A program made the translations under genes and the position numbers. A stretch of 11,161 nt of DNA from Candidatus Omnitrophota bacterium. Lineage in GTDB: Bacteria; Omnitrophota; Gorgyraeia; Gygaellales; Profunditerraquicolaceae. The notes beneath the pieces are model-generated. The model was given only the letters and a program-made list of their open reading frames with translations, was not told the DNA's origin and did not search any database. Location: NCBI GenBank assembly GCA_028711825.1, contig JAQTRM010000021.1, positions 10,232-21,392 of the forward strand, written 5' to 3'. Positions 1 through 6,592 of this stretch are shown in pieces; within the stretch, counting starts at the first letter, position 1, and every line of letters begins with the position of its first letter.

Positions 1-1076
1 TTCGCCGACTTCCTTCCCGCTACAACACATGAGCCCTTCTGCAATTTGAGCCTGATAGTGCCGCTGACAAATTTCTGTGTCCTGGCGACAAAGCCGTCCA
101 GGGCGTCCTTTAAAGCGGAAAACCACAACCCGTAATAGACAAGCTCGGCGTACTTCAGGCTGACCGTTTCCTTAAAATGCGATAGCTCGCGGTCCAGCAC
201 CAACGCCTCCAGTTCTTTATGCGCCTGATGCAGGATGGTCGCCGCGGGAGCTTCGTAAATCTCGCGGGATTTTATTCCCACCAGGCGGTTCTCCACCATA
301 TCGCTCCTGCCCACCCCGAAGTGCCCGCCCACTTCGTTTAAAAGGGTAATCAAATCTTTCATTTTCATCGTTTTCCCGTCGATTTTCACGGGCACGCCCT
401 TTGAAAAACCGATCTCGATATACCGGGGATAACCCGAAGAATGCGTCGGGCTCCTGGTGATCATATAAGCGTCTTCCGGGGGTTCCTGCTCCAGATCCTC
501 AAGGATTCCCGCTTCAATGCTTATCCCCCAGATGTTACGGTCGATACTGTAAGGTTTCTTCTTGGTGACATCGATCGGAATATTGTATTTTAAGGCGTAT
601 TCAATCTCTTCCTCGCGGGATTTGAATTCCCATTCCCGGACCGGAGCGAGAATCTCCAATTTCGGGTCAAGTATCCCCACCGCCACCTCAAGCCGCACCT
701 GGTCGTTACCCTTGCCGGTGCACCCGTGAGCAACCGCTACCGCCTTCTCCTTATGCGCGATCTGCACCAGGTATTTGGCGATCAAAGGCCTGCCCAGAGC
801 GGTAGCTAAAAGATATTTGCCTTCGTAAACCGCGCCCGCCGCAAGCGAAGGAAGAATATAATCCTTGATAAACTCTTCCTGCAGGTCGCGCACGTAAACC
901 TTGGAGGCCCCCGCCGCCAGGGCGCGCGCCTCGATCTTCTCGAAATCTTCTCCCTTACCCAGCCCCTGGCCGAGGTCGGCGACAAAACAGATTACATCAT
1001 ATCCTCTCTCTTTAAGCCACCTCACGATGCAAGAAGTATCAAGTCCGCCCGAATAAGCCAACACTACTTTCTTCAT
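1..1076 (-). CDS. argG: Argininosuccinate synthase, 3' end cut by window edge
   Basis: Joins citrulline and aspartate with ATP to give argininosuccinate, the penultimate step of arginine synthesis, in the cytoplasm. The frame is open from the ATG at 1076 to the left edge, giving 358 complete codons; the family is usually about 400 residues, so roughly 40 to 50 are missing. My translation starts MKKVVLAYSGGLDTSCIV, which holds the ATP pyrophosphatase P-loop SGGLDTS at residues 9-15. Further in is AHGCTGKGNDQVRLE, the typical citrulline/aspartate-binding stretch. The visible end reads GTIRLKLQKGSCVVAGRKS, matching the 'GRKSP.SLYD' region near the family C-terminus. The start is supported by an AGGGGAG ribosome-binding site at 1082-1088, five bases before the ATG. 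It is the last arg gene in view, 60 bp after argF. argH is not in the window and could follow to the left. Confidence 0.97.
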   Translation of the reverse strand, partial: MKKVVLAYSGGLDTSCIVRWLKERGYDVICFVADLGQGLGKGEDFEKIEARALAAGASKVYVRDLQEEFIKDYILPSLAAGAVYEGKYLLATALGRPLIAKYLVQIAHKEKAVAVAHGCTGKGNDQVRLEVAVGILDPKLEILAPVREWEFKSREEEIEYALKYNIPIDVTKKKPYSIDRNIWGISIEAGILEDLEQEPPEDAYMITRSPTHSSGYPRYIEIGFSKGVPVKIDGKTMKMKDLITLLNEVGGHFGVGRSDMVENRLVGIKSREIYEAPAATILHQAHKELEALVLDRELSHFKETVSLKYAELVYYGLWFSALKDALDGFVARTQKFVSGTIRLKLQKGSCVVAGRKSA

Positions 1077-1081
1077 TTAAA

Positions 1082-1088
1082 CTCCCCT
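1082..1088 (-). promoter_or_regulatory. Ribosome-binding site of argG
   Basis: AGGGGAG on the minus strand, five bases before the argG ATG. It fixes the start of a gene whose other end is outside the window. Confidence 0.8.
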
Positions 1089-1104
1089 AACGGTTTTAGC
1101 CGAC

Positions 1105-1136
1105 AGCTGAAGGTTGATAGCTGAAAGCTGAAAGTT
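1105..1136. repeat. Heptamer repeat tract in the argF-argG spacer
   Basis: The plus strand reads AGCTGAA, GGTTGAT, AGCTGAA, AGCTGAA, AGTT in strict seven-base phase. The tract starts directly after the argF stop codon in the direction of transcription. A shorter tract with the same unit occupies the leuB-asd spacer at 9428-9440, and the two share the 13-mer AGCTGAAAGCTGA. It resembles short tandem repeats found in the spacers of some bacterial genomes. Its function is unknown. Confidence 0.7.
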
Positions 1137-2057
1137 CTATCTTTTTCCTAAAAGTTTAATCAATACCGCCTTCTGCACGTGCATCCGGTTTTCCGCCTGG
1201 TCAAAAACCACGGAGTTTACGCTGTCCATCACTTCATCCGTAATCTCTTCCCCCCGGTGCGCGGGCAGGCAATGCATCACCAGCGCGCCCGGCGCTGCTT
1301 TAGCTAAAAGTCTAGCATTAATCTGAAAATCTTTAAAGATAATTTTTCTCTTGTTGATTTCCTCTTCCTGCCCCATGCTCGCCCAGACATCGGTATAAAC
1401 CACCTGCGCCCCCTCGACCGCTTTCAAAGGATCCTCGCCGACTGTGATACGGCTTCCTGAACCCGCGGCAAGTTTTAAAGATTCCTTGAGCACGCTCTCC
1501 GCCGGAGCGTAGCCTTCGGGGGTGGCTACCGCGATATGCATCCCGGTCTTTGCCGCGGCGAAAAGCAGGGAATTGCAGACATTATTCCCGTCGCCGACGT
1601 AAGCCAGGGTAACTTTTCTCAAATCTTTTAATTTCTCCCTGACTGTAAAAAGGTCCGCCAGCGCCTGGCAGGGGTGCGAAAAATCCGAAAGCCCGTTGAT
1701 CACCGGAACGCGTGAAGCCTCCGCCATATCCAGGCAGTTCTGATGCTGAAAAGTCCTTAAGACAATCCCGTCGGCGTAACGCGAAATAGTCGCGGCGACG
1801 TCCTTAACCGCTTCCCGCACCCCGAGATTTATCTCTCCCGGAGACAGGTAAACCGCCTGCCCTCCCAGCTGATACATCCCAACCTCGAAAGATACTCTCG
1901 TCCGGTTGGAAGGCTTCTGAAAAACCAGCGCCAGGCTTTTCCCTGAGAGTGTCCTGGAATAAGCGGCCTTATTTTTCTTCAGCTTAACGGTAAGATTAAA
2001 CAAATCATAGATCTCTTCGGAGGAAAGGTCTAGAATCGAAATCAGGTTTTTTTTCAT
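1137..2057 (-). CDS. argF: Ornithine carbamoyltransferase
   Basis: Transfers the carbamoyl group from carbamoyl phosphate to ornithine, giving citrulline, in the cytoplasm. The protein has 306 residues, a normal length. Numbered from the chosen start: carbamoyl-phosphate loop S50-N51-R52-T53-R54 (the usual form is STRTR, and the second position varies in the family), RTF at 101-103, HPCQALADLFT from 128, ornithine-binding N158/N159, DVWASMGQE at 223-231 and HCLP at 262-265. The SMG loop plus HCLP favour ornithine over acetylornithine or aspartate as substrate. The frame is open back to a TTG at 2081, but the ATG at 2057 is preferred: GGGGAGA lies three bases before it, and MKKNLISILDLS is a typical N-terminus. 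It lies 26 bp after argD and 60 bp before argG. Confidence 0.97.
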   Translation of the reverse strand: MKKNLISILDLSSEEIYDLFNLTVKLKKNKAAYSRTLSGKSLALVFQKPSNRTRVSFEVGMYQLGGQAVYLSPGEINLGVREAVKDVAATISRYADGIVLRTFQHQNCLDMAEASRVPVINGLSDFSHPCQALADLFTVREKLKDLRKVTLAYVGDGNNVCNSLLFAAAKTGMHIAVATPEGYAPAESVLKESLKLAAGSGSRITVGEDPLKAVEGAQVVYTDVWASMGQEEEINKRKIIFKDFQINARLLAKAAPGALVMHCLPAHRGEEITDEVMDSVNSVVFDQAENRMHVQKAVLIKLLGKR

Positions 2058-2060
2058 TTT

Positions 2061-2067
2061 TCTCCCC
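2061..2067 (-). promoter_or_regulatory. Ribosome-binding site deciding the argF start
   Basis: GGGGAGA on the minus strand directly before the ATG at 2057. No comparable site was seen before the TTG at 2081, so translation most likely begins at 2057. Confidence 0.75.
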
Positions 2068-2083
2068 ACGCTGCTATACAAGA

Positions 2084-3265
2084 TTACAGGTTTTTCAGGA
2101 CCGCCTTTAATATGTTGAACCCCTGGCCGGCCTCTTTCAGGGTAATATTTAAAGCCGGCATCAGCCTTAACACGTTATCATGGGTGCAATTGATAAGAAG
2201 CCCCCGCTCCATGGCATCCTGAACAATCTGTTTACCCGGGATATTCAGCTCCACCCCCAGCATCAGGCCTATACCCCGCACCTCTTTAATCACCGGATAT
2301 TTATCCTTTAAGCCGCTCAATTTTTCCAGGAGATAATCCCCCGTCTTACGGCAATTATTTAAAACCTTTTCCTTATCCATCGCCTTCAGGACCCCTAAAG
2401 CCGCCCTGCAGATAACCGGACCGCCCCCGAAAGTCGAAGCATGCGTCCCCGGGGTAAGTAAATCGGCGAATTCTTTTTTAGCGATCATCGCCCCGATCGG
2501 CAGGCCTCCGCCCAAAGCCTTAGCCAGAGTCATCACATCCGGGATAATACCGTAACCCTGGTAGCAGAACATCCTGCCTGTCCGGCCGATCCCGGTCTGC
2601 ACTTCGTCAATGATAAGGAGAATTTTGTTCTCATCGCAGATCTTCCTTAAACCAAGGACGAAATCTTTTCCCGCCGGGTTTACCCCTCCCTCGCCCTGGA
2701 CCAGCTCCAGCATTATCGCCGCCGTTTTTTCACCGACCGCGTTTTTTACCGCTTCCAGGTCGTTAAACTTAACCTGTTTAAAGCCTTCCGGGATCGGTTC
2801 AAATCCCGCCTGGTATTTTTTCTGGCCCGTAGCCGCAAGCGCCGCAAGCGTCCGGCCGTGAAAAGCGTTCTCGAAGGTAATAATCTCGTATCTGCCCCGG
2901 GCGGAACCGAACTTCCGGGCCAGCTTGATTGCCGCTTCATTAGCCTCTGCCCCGGAGTTGGCGAAAAATACTTTCCCGGGGAAACTTAAATAAATAAGCT
3001 CCTTGGCAAGCTTAGCCTGGAAAGGGTGGTAATAATTATTCGGGACAAAGATCAACTTGCCGATCTGGTCCCGCACCCCCTGCATTACTTTGGGATGGCA
3101 ATGCCCCAGGCTGCCCACCCCCCAACCCGGAAAAAAATCCAGGTAGACCTTACCCTGGAGATCCCAAAGCTTGGATCCTTTGCCTTTAACGAATACCAGC
3201 GGTATCTTGTTGTAAGTAGGCTGAATATTCTCCCGGTATGTCTGAAAAATTTCCTCTAATTTCAT
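2084..3265 (-). CDS. argD: Acetylornithine aminotransferase
   Basis: PLP enzyme that moves an amino group from glutamate to N-acetylglutamate semialdehyde, giving N-acetylornithine. It has 393 residues, the usual length for class III aminotransferases of this type. Visible landmarks: PLP phosphate-binding SGAEANEAAIKLAR from residue 104, FENAFHGRT at 131-139, the cofactor-ring aspartate in IIDEVQTGIGRTG (D220), and the Schiff-base lysine K249 in TLAKALGGGLPIGA. Its ATG overlaps the argB stop by four bases (ATGA), so translation is probably coupled to argB. Related subfamilies (ornithine, 4-aminobutyrate or succinyl-ornithine aminotransferases) share these motifs, but the position between argB and argF settles the role. 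Many bacterial ArgD enzymes also serve as DapC in lysine synthesis; that is possible here but not shown. Confidence 0.96.
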   Translation of the reverse strand: MKLEEIFQTYRENIQPTYNKIPLVFVKGKGSKLWDLQGKVYLDFFPGWGVGSLGHCHPKVMQGVRDQIGKLIFVPNNYYHPFQAKLAKELIYLSFPGKVFFANSGAEANEAAIKLARKFGSARGRYEIITFENAFHGRTLAALAATGQKKYQAGFEPIPEGFKQVKFNDLEAVKNAVGEKTAAIMLELVQGEGGVNPAGKDFVLGLRKICDENKILLIIDEVQTGIGRTGRMFCYQGYGIIPDVMTLAKALGGGLPIGAMIAKKEFADLLTPGTHASTFGGGPVICRAALGVLKAMDKEKVLNNCRKTGDYLLEKLSGLKDKYPVIKEVRGIGLMLGVELNIPGKQIVQDAMERGLLINCTHDNVLRLMPALNITLKEAGQGFNILKAVLKNL

Positions 3266-4125
3266 TTTATAATCTCGCTTCCCACCCCCTGATCGGTAAA
3301 AATTTCCAGGAGCAGTCCGTGCGGCGTGCGCGCGTCGATAATATGGGTCTTTTTTACCCCGCCGTTTATCGCTTCCACGCAGGCCATTACCTTGGGGATC
3401 ATTCCCTGCTGGATAACCTTATTTTCGATCAACCCGCTTACCTCATCCACCGTAAGGGTGGAGATAAAAGAACGCGTATCCTCGGGATCACGCATGATCC
3501 CCTTGACGTTTGTGAGAAGGACAAGCTTCTCCGCCTGCATGTTTGAGGCGACACTGGAAGCCGCCTCATCGGCGTTGACATTATAATCCTTTTTATCCTT
3601 GCCGCGCCCCATCGGCAGGACTACCGCCACGCGGTCTTTTTTTAACTCTTCCGACAGAAAGTGGGTATTAATACCGGTAATCTGTCCCACCAGCCCGATG
3701 TCAATCTTTCCGCCGTTGACCTTCTTTTTCTCGACCTGGATCAGGTCGTTATCTTTTCCGTTTAAGCCTACCGCCTTCGCCCCCAGCTCGTTCAATTCCT
3801 TCACGATCAGGCCATTTAACACCAGCAGCTCTTCCTCTACCAGGCGCAGGGTTTCCTCGTCGGTAACCCGCATCCCCTCGACGAATTCGGTTTTCTTGCC
3901 CAGGGCGCGCATCCGTTCGCTGATATTCGGGCCTCCCCCGTGCACCAGGACCGGCCGCAGGCCCATAAAACTCAAGAACACAATATCCTCAAGTATCCCC
4001 TTACGGATCTTTTCCTCGCCCAGGATACTCCCGCCGTATTTGATCACGATTACTTTTTTATGGAACCTTTTAATATATGGTAACGCTTCGATTAAGACGT
4101 CCGCTTTCCTGATTGCCTCTTCCAT
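3262..4125 (-). CDS. argB: N-acetylglutamate kinase, arginine-sensitive type
   Basis: Phosphorylates N-acetylglutamate with ATP, the usual control point of the cyclic arginine pathway. It has 287 residues of the amino acid kinase fold. Visible motifs: KYGGS at 29-33, the substrate-binding glycine loop HGGGPNIS at 62-69, YNVNAD at 181-186, LLTNVKG at 203-209 and GMIPKV at 241-246. The first 25 or so residues form an extra helix (IRKADVLIEALPYIKRF) before the first strand. In known enzymes such as those of Thermotoga and Pseudomonas this helix builds the hexamer that arginine inhibits. The C-terminal stretch DARTPHGLLLEIFTDQGVGS also matches the arginine-binding form. The ribosome-binding site AGGTG lies five bases before the ATG. 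It sits 27 bp after argJ and overlaps argD by 4 nt. Feedback inhibition is inferred from sequence. Confidence 0.96.
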   Translation of the reverse strand: MEEAIRKADVLIEALPYIKRFHKKVIVIKYGGSILGEEKIRKGILEDIVFLSFMGLRPVLVHGGGPNISERMRALGKKTEFVEGMRVTDEETLRLVEEELLVLNGLIVKELNELGAKAVGLNGKDNDLIQVEKKKVNGGKIDIGLVGQITGINTHFLSEELKKDRVAVVLPMGRGKDKKDYNVNADEAASSVASNMQAEKLVLLTNVKGIMRDPEDTRSFISTLTVDEVSGLIENKVIQQGMIPKVMACVEAINGGVKKTHIIDARTPHGLLLEIFTDQGVGSEIIK

Positions 4126-4152
4126 GAAGACACCTTTCTTTAAAACCTCGAG

Positions 4153-5289
4153 TTAATTATAAGCCGCGTTGATTTTTATATATCCCGGAGCCAGGTCGCT
4201 GGTGTAAACCGTGCATTCAGCTTTACCTTGCGACAGGTCTACCGTAACTTTTACCTGCCTGCCTTTCAATTTACCCAACTTAATCTTTAGCTGCCCCTCC
4301 TTAATACCGAAACCGCTGGCGCCGACCGCCGCGGCCACCCTCCCGAAATTGGGATTCTCCCCGAAAACCGCGGTTTTAAAAAGCATGGAATTCGCGATTG
4401 CCAGGGCTACTTTTTTGGCTTCATCCACGCTCCCGGCCCGGCAGACATCGATCCGGATAAATTTGGTCGCCCCTTCGGCGTCCATCACCACCATCTTCGC
4501 CAGTTCCAGGCAAACAATATCAAGCCCTCTGGAGAAAACCTCAAGGTCCCTGCCCCCGGAAATCGGTTTATTGCCGGCGGCGCCGTTAGCCAGCGCCAGG
4601 ACCGTATCATTGGTGCTCATACAACCGTCGACCGTGATGCGGTTAAAAGACTTTTCAACCGCTTCCCCTAAAATTTTATCAAGCGTTTTCCGGCTGATCA
4701 CGGCGTCGGTAAGGATAAAACAGAGCATCGTCGCCATGTCCGGGGCGATCATCCCCGCGCCCTTGGCGATCCCGCAGATATTAACCCTTTTGCCCCCGGC
4801 CTTCAGGCTCAAACCCGCGTGTTTGGTAAAAGTATCGGTGGTCATGATCGCTTTCTCCGCCCGCGCAATCCCCGGCGCAGACAATCCGGAGACCAGCGCC
4901 GGGATCGCTTTTTTTATTTTTTCTTTATCAAGCCTTTTGCCGATAATGCCGGTGGAATTGACCAGGATGCTTTTTGACGGAACGCCCAGTTCCCGCGCAA
5001 GCCGATCCGCGGTATCCCGGGCATCCCGGATACCGGCCTTGCCGGTAAAACAGTTGGCGTTCCCGCTGTTGACCAATACCGCGCGAAAACTCTCCGCCGC
5101 AGCCAGGTGTTCCTTGCAAACCACCAGCGGAGCGGCAATAATACTGTTGGTGGTAAATTTAGCGGAAGCCGCCGCCGGCAGGCAGGAATAGATCAACGCA
5201 AGGTCCGGCTTCCCGGATTTCTTTAACCCGCAGGAAACGCCGTTGGCCAAAAAACCCGCGGGAAGTTTTACTTTCGGAATTTTCCTCAT
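4153..5289 (-). CDS. argJ: Glutamate N-acetyltransferase (ornithine acetyltransferase family)
   Basis: Moves the acetyl group from N-acetylornithine to glutamate, releasing ornithine and regenerating N-acetylglutamate, so the arginine pathway can run as a cycle. It has 378 residues, slightly shorter than the usual 390-410. The precursor cleaves itself before a threonine nucleophile: here KGAGMIAPDMATML gives A186-T187, the alpha/beta cleavage site. Other landmarks are NSGNANCFTG at 74-83, the oxyanion segment STGIIG at 112-117, NDTVLALANG in the middle, ENPNFGRV in the beta chain and the ending YIKINAAYN. The ATG overlaps the argC stop by four bases (ATGA). Whether it also uses acetyl-CoA (bifunctional ArgJ) cannot be read from the sequence. 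No argA is in the window, so a bifunctional enzyme or a distant argA must prime the cycle. Confidence 0.95.
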   Translation of the reverse strand: MRKIPKVKLPAGFLANGVSCGLKKSGKPDLALIYSCLPAAASAKFTTNSIIAAPLVVCKEHLAAAESFRAVLVNSGNANCFTGKAGIRDARDTADRLARELGVPSKSILVNSTGIIGKRLDKEKIKKAIPALVSGLSAPGIARAEKAIMTTDTFTKHAGLSLKAGGKRVNICGIAKGAGMIAPDMATMLCFILTDAVISRKTLDKILGEAVEKSFNRITVDGCMSTNDTVLALANGAAGNKPISGGRDLEVFSRGLDIVCLELAKMVVMDAEGATKFIRIDVCRAGSVDEAKKVALAIANSMLFKTAVFGENPNFGRVAAAVGASGFGIKEGQLKIKLGKLKGRQVKVTVDLSQGKAECTVYTSDLAPGYIKINAAYN

Positions 5290-6320
5290 AATAGTCCGGT
5301 GGTTTCCGGCAGCTTATACATAATATTCATATTCTGCACCGCCTGCCCGGAAGCCCCCTTTAACAGGTTATCGATCACGCCGATCACGATTATCCCTTTA
5401 TTAAAATCCCTGACCCCGATATCGCAAAAATTGGTTTTTACCACATCTTTAAGGCGGGGAAAATCACCCTCCTCTCTTACTCTCACAAAAGGTTCAGAAT
5501 TGTAAAATTTTTTATACAGTTCCGCCGTATTTTTCGCCCTTAATTTCGCGCCGGGAGCCTTCTTAAGATAAGCGGTCACCAAAATCCCCCGTTCCACCGG
5601 CAAAAGATGCGGGACAAATACCACCTCAACCTTTTTCCCGGAAAGCCGCGAAAGGACCTGGTCTATCTCGGGGGCATGCTGATGGGTGTTAACCTTATAA
5701 GCCCGGAAATCCCCGTCGATCTCGGAGAAAAGGTATTCTTTTTCCAGTTTTTTTCCGGCCCCGCTCACCCCGCTTTTAGCGTCGATAATAATCGCTCCCG
5801 GGTCGACCAGGTTCAAAGCCAGCAAGGGCGCCAGGGATAAAACGGCGCAAGTCGGATAACACCCCGGGTTTGATAAAAGCGCGGCGGTCTTGATCTTTGC
5901 CCGGTTCAACTCCGGCAGGCCGTAAACCGCGTCTTTCAGGTTCCCTCCGTCCCGGTGGGCAGTCTTATAATATTTTTCATAAACCAGGCTGTTCTTAAGC
6001 CGGTAGTCCGCGCTTAAGTCGATGACCCTTTTGCCCAGGCTTAAAAGCCGGGGGACAAAATTCATGGAGACCGTATGCGGCAAGGCAAGAAATACAAGGT
6101 CGCAGTCTTTTTTAATTTCGGCCCAATCCGGTTTTTTACAAACCAGGTCCAGCCGGTTCTTGAATTTCGGGAAGACATCTGAAATCAGCTTCGTTCCCGC
6201 GTTATTCTTTCCGCTGTTATAAAGATGGGCGATCCTGACATGCGGATGCCCGAGTAAAAGCTCGATCAGAACTTCACCCGTATGCCCGGTTGCCCCGATA
6301 ATTCCCACATTTATCAGCAT
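5286..6320 (-). CDS. argC: N-acetyl-gamma-glutamyl-phosphate reductase
   Basis: NADPH-dependent reduction of N-acetylglutamyl phosphate to the semialdehyde, the third step of arginine synthesis. From the ATG at 6320 it has 344 residues, typical of the family. An N-terminal Rossmann fold opens with NVGIIGATGHTGEVLIELL (glycines at 6, 9, 12, 15). The catalytic cysteine is C154 in SNPGCYPT, and the general-base histidine is probably H215 in HQHAPEI. KGASGQAVQNMN near the end is the conserved C-terminal helix. The frame is open to a TTG at 6335, but the consensus site AGGAGGT at 6325-6331 points to the ATG at 6320. This is the first enzyme gene of the arg operon, about 150 nt after a good promoter, and it overlaps argJ by 4 nt. 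Confidence 0.97.
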   Translation of the reverse strand: MLINVGIIGATGHTGEVLIELLLGHPHVRIAHLYNSGKNNAGTKLISDVFPKFKNRLDLVCKKPDWAEIKKDCDLVFLALPHTVSMNFVPRLLSLGKRVIDLSADYRLKNSLVYEKYYKTAHRDGGNLKDAVYGLPELNRAKIKTAALLSNPGCYPTCAVLSLAPLLALNLVDPGAIIIDAKSGVSGAGKKLEKEYLFSEIDGDFRAYKVNTHQHAPEIDQVLSRLSGKKVEVVFVPHLLPVERGILVTAYLKKAPGAKLRAKNTAELYKKFYNSEPFVRVREEGDFPRLKDVVKTNFCDIGVRDFNKGIIVIGVIDNLLKGASGQAVQNMNIMYKLPETTGLL

Positions 6321-6324
6321 CGAT

Positions 6325-6331
6325 ACCTCCT
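6325..6331 (-). promoter_or_regulatory. Consensus ribosome-binding site of argC
   Basis: AGGAGGT on the minus strand, four bases before the ATG at 6320. It is the strongest such site in the window and rules out the upstream TTG at 6335 as the normal start. Confidence 0.85.
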
Positions 6332-6373
6332 GCAAGCCGCATTCCCGCCTGCCGTTTTGTTCCAGGCTGCCCT

Positions 6374-6394
6374 GCGGAAAAATCTATTCTCCGC
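6374..6394 (-). promoter_or_regulatory. Leader hairpin with an upstream-ORF stop codon in its loop
   Basis: In the arg leader RNA, GCGGAGAA (6394-6387) can pair with UUUUCCGC (6381-6374) through eight pairs, one of them G-U, leaving a five-base loop UAGAU. The UAG at the start of the loop is the stop codon of the 26-codon upstream ORF. No U-run follows the stem, so it is not a plain terminator. A regulatory role is inference. Confidence 0.35.
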
Positions 6395-6464
6395 TTTCTC
6401 CGGAAATTAATTTAAATCCGGGCGCGGGACCCGACATCATCGAAGCATCAAAACAACCCCGCAT
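6384..6464 (-). CDS. Candidate 26-residue leader peptide upstream of argC
   Basis: Small ORF in the 5' leader of the arg operon, starting with an ATG about eight bases after the predicted transcription start and ending with TAG. The peptide starts MRGCFDASMMSGPAPG and ends in an acidic ESGE tail. It holds only one arginine codon (CGG, second position) and one cysteine, so it is not a classic run-of-arginine attenuator. There is no room for a normal Shine-Dalgarno site, so translation would have to be nearly leaderless. The stop codon falls in a hairpin loop 64 nt before the argC start. I do not recognise the peptide. A chance ORF of this length is quite possible; conservation would decide. 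Confidence 0.25.
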   Translation of the reverse strand: MRGCFDASMMSGPAPGFKLISGESGE

Positions 6465-6478
6465 AAAAAAGATATATC

Positions 6479-6507
6479 AGTATAGTATAAATCTTAACGC
6501 GGGGCAA
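6479..6507 (-). promoter_or_regulatory. Sigma-70-type promoter of the arg operon
   Basis: On the minus strand, -35 TTGCCC (6507-6502), a 17-bp spacer and -10 TATACT (6484-6479; five of six consensus bases). The predicted transcription start is near 6472, giving a leader of about 150 nt before argC. A second TATACT overlaps the first (TATACTATACT, 6489-6479) but has no well-spaced -35. It lies just downstream of the rpsI terminator, so the arg genes are an independent unit. I found no convincing ArgR box (TGAAT-ATTCA type) over or beside it. Confidence 0.65.
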
Positions 6508-6524
6508 GTATTTTCTCGACGGTA

Positions 6525-6562
6525 ATAGAAAAGCCCCGCTATTACCAGCGGGGCTTTTCTAT
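6525..6562 (-). terminator. Intrinsic terminator of the rplM-rpsI transcript
   Basis: Perfect inverted repeat with 16-base arms (ATAGAAAAGCCCCGCT / AGCGGGGCTTTTCTAT) and a six-base loop. It begins 30 bp after the rpsI stop codon. In the minus-strand transcript the GC-rich core is followed by UUUU inside the 3' arm. The repeat is symmetric, so it could also stop transcription from the other side, but no plus-strand gene is seen here. The six loop bases are complementary to the six bases just beyond the repeat at 6521-6526, with a two-base overlap with the outermost pairs. Confidence 0.85.
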
Positions 6563-6592
6563 ATTCTAACTTCTACATTCTATATTCTGTTT

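Noticed and set aside
2058..2081. TTG start at 2081 adding eight residues to argF
   Set aside because: The extra residues are not part of the family, and GGGGAGA sits just before the ATG at 2057.
4211..5191. A 326-codon open frame on the plus strand opposite argJ, and a 185-codon one opposite argB (3599-4156)
   Set aside because: Both are antisense to genes with clear family motifs. Their translations are low-complexity in Ser/Pro/Ala/Leu with no recognisable domain, as expected for the mirror frame of GC-rich coding DNA.
6321..6335. TTG start at 6335 adding five residues to argC
   Set aside because: The AGGAGGT site lies between the TTG and the ATG at 6320, so the ATG is the natural start.
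6336..6478. T-box or known arginine riboswitch in the argC leader
   Set aside because: No T-box sequence (AGGGTGG.ACCGCG type) or terminator/antiterminator pair with a U-run was found.
6472..6520. ArgR operator at the arg promoter
   Set aside because: No TGAAT...ATTCA-like palindrome is present; GATATATC near the -10 is too short and AT-rich to call.
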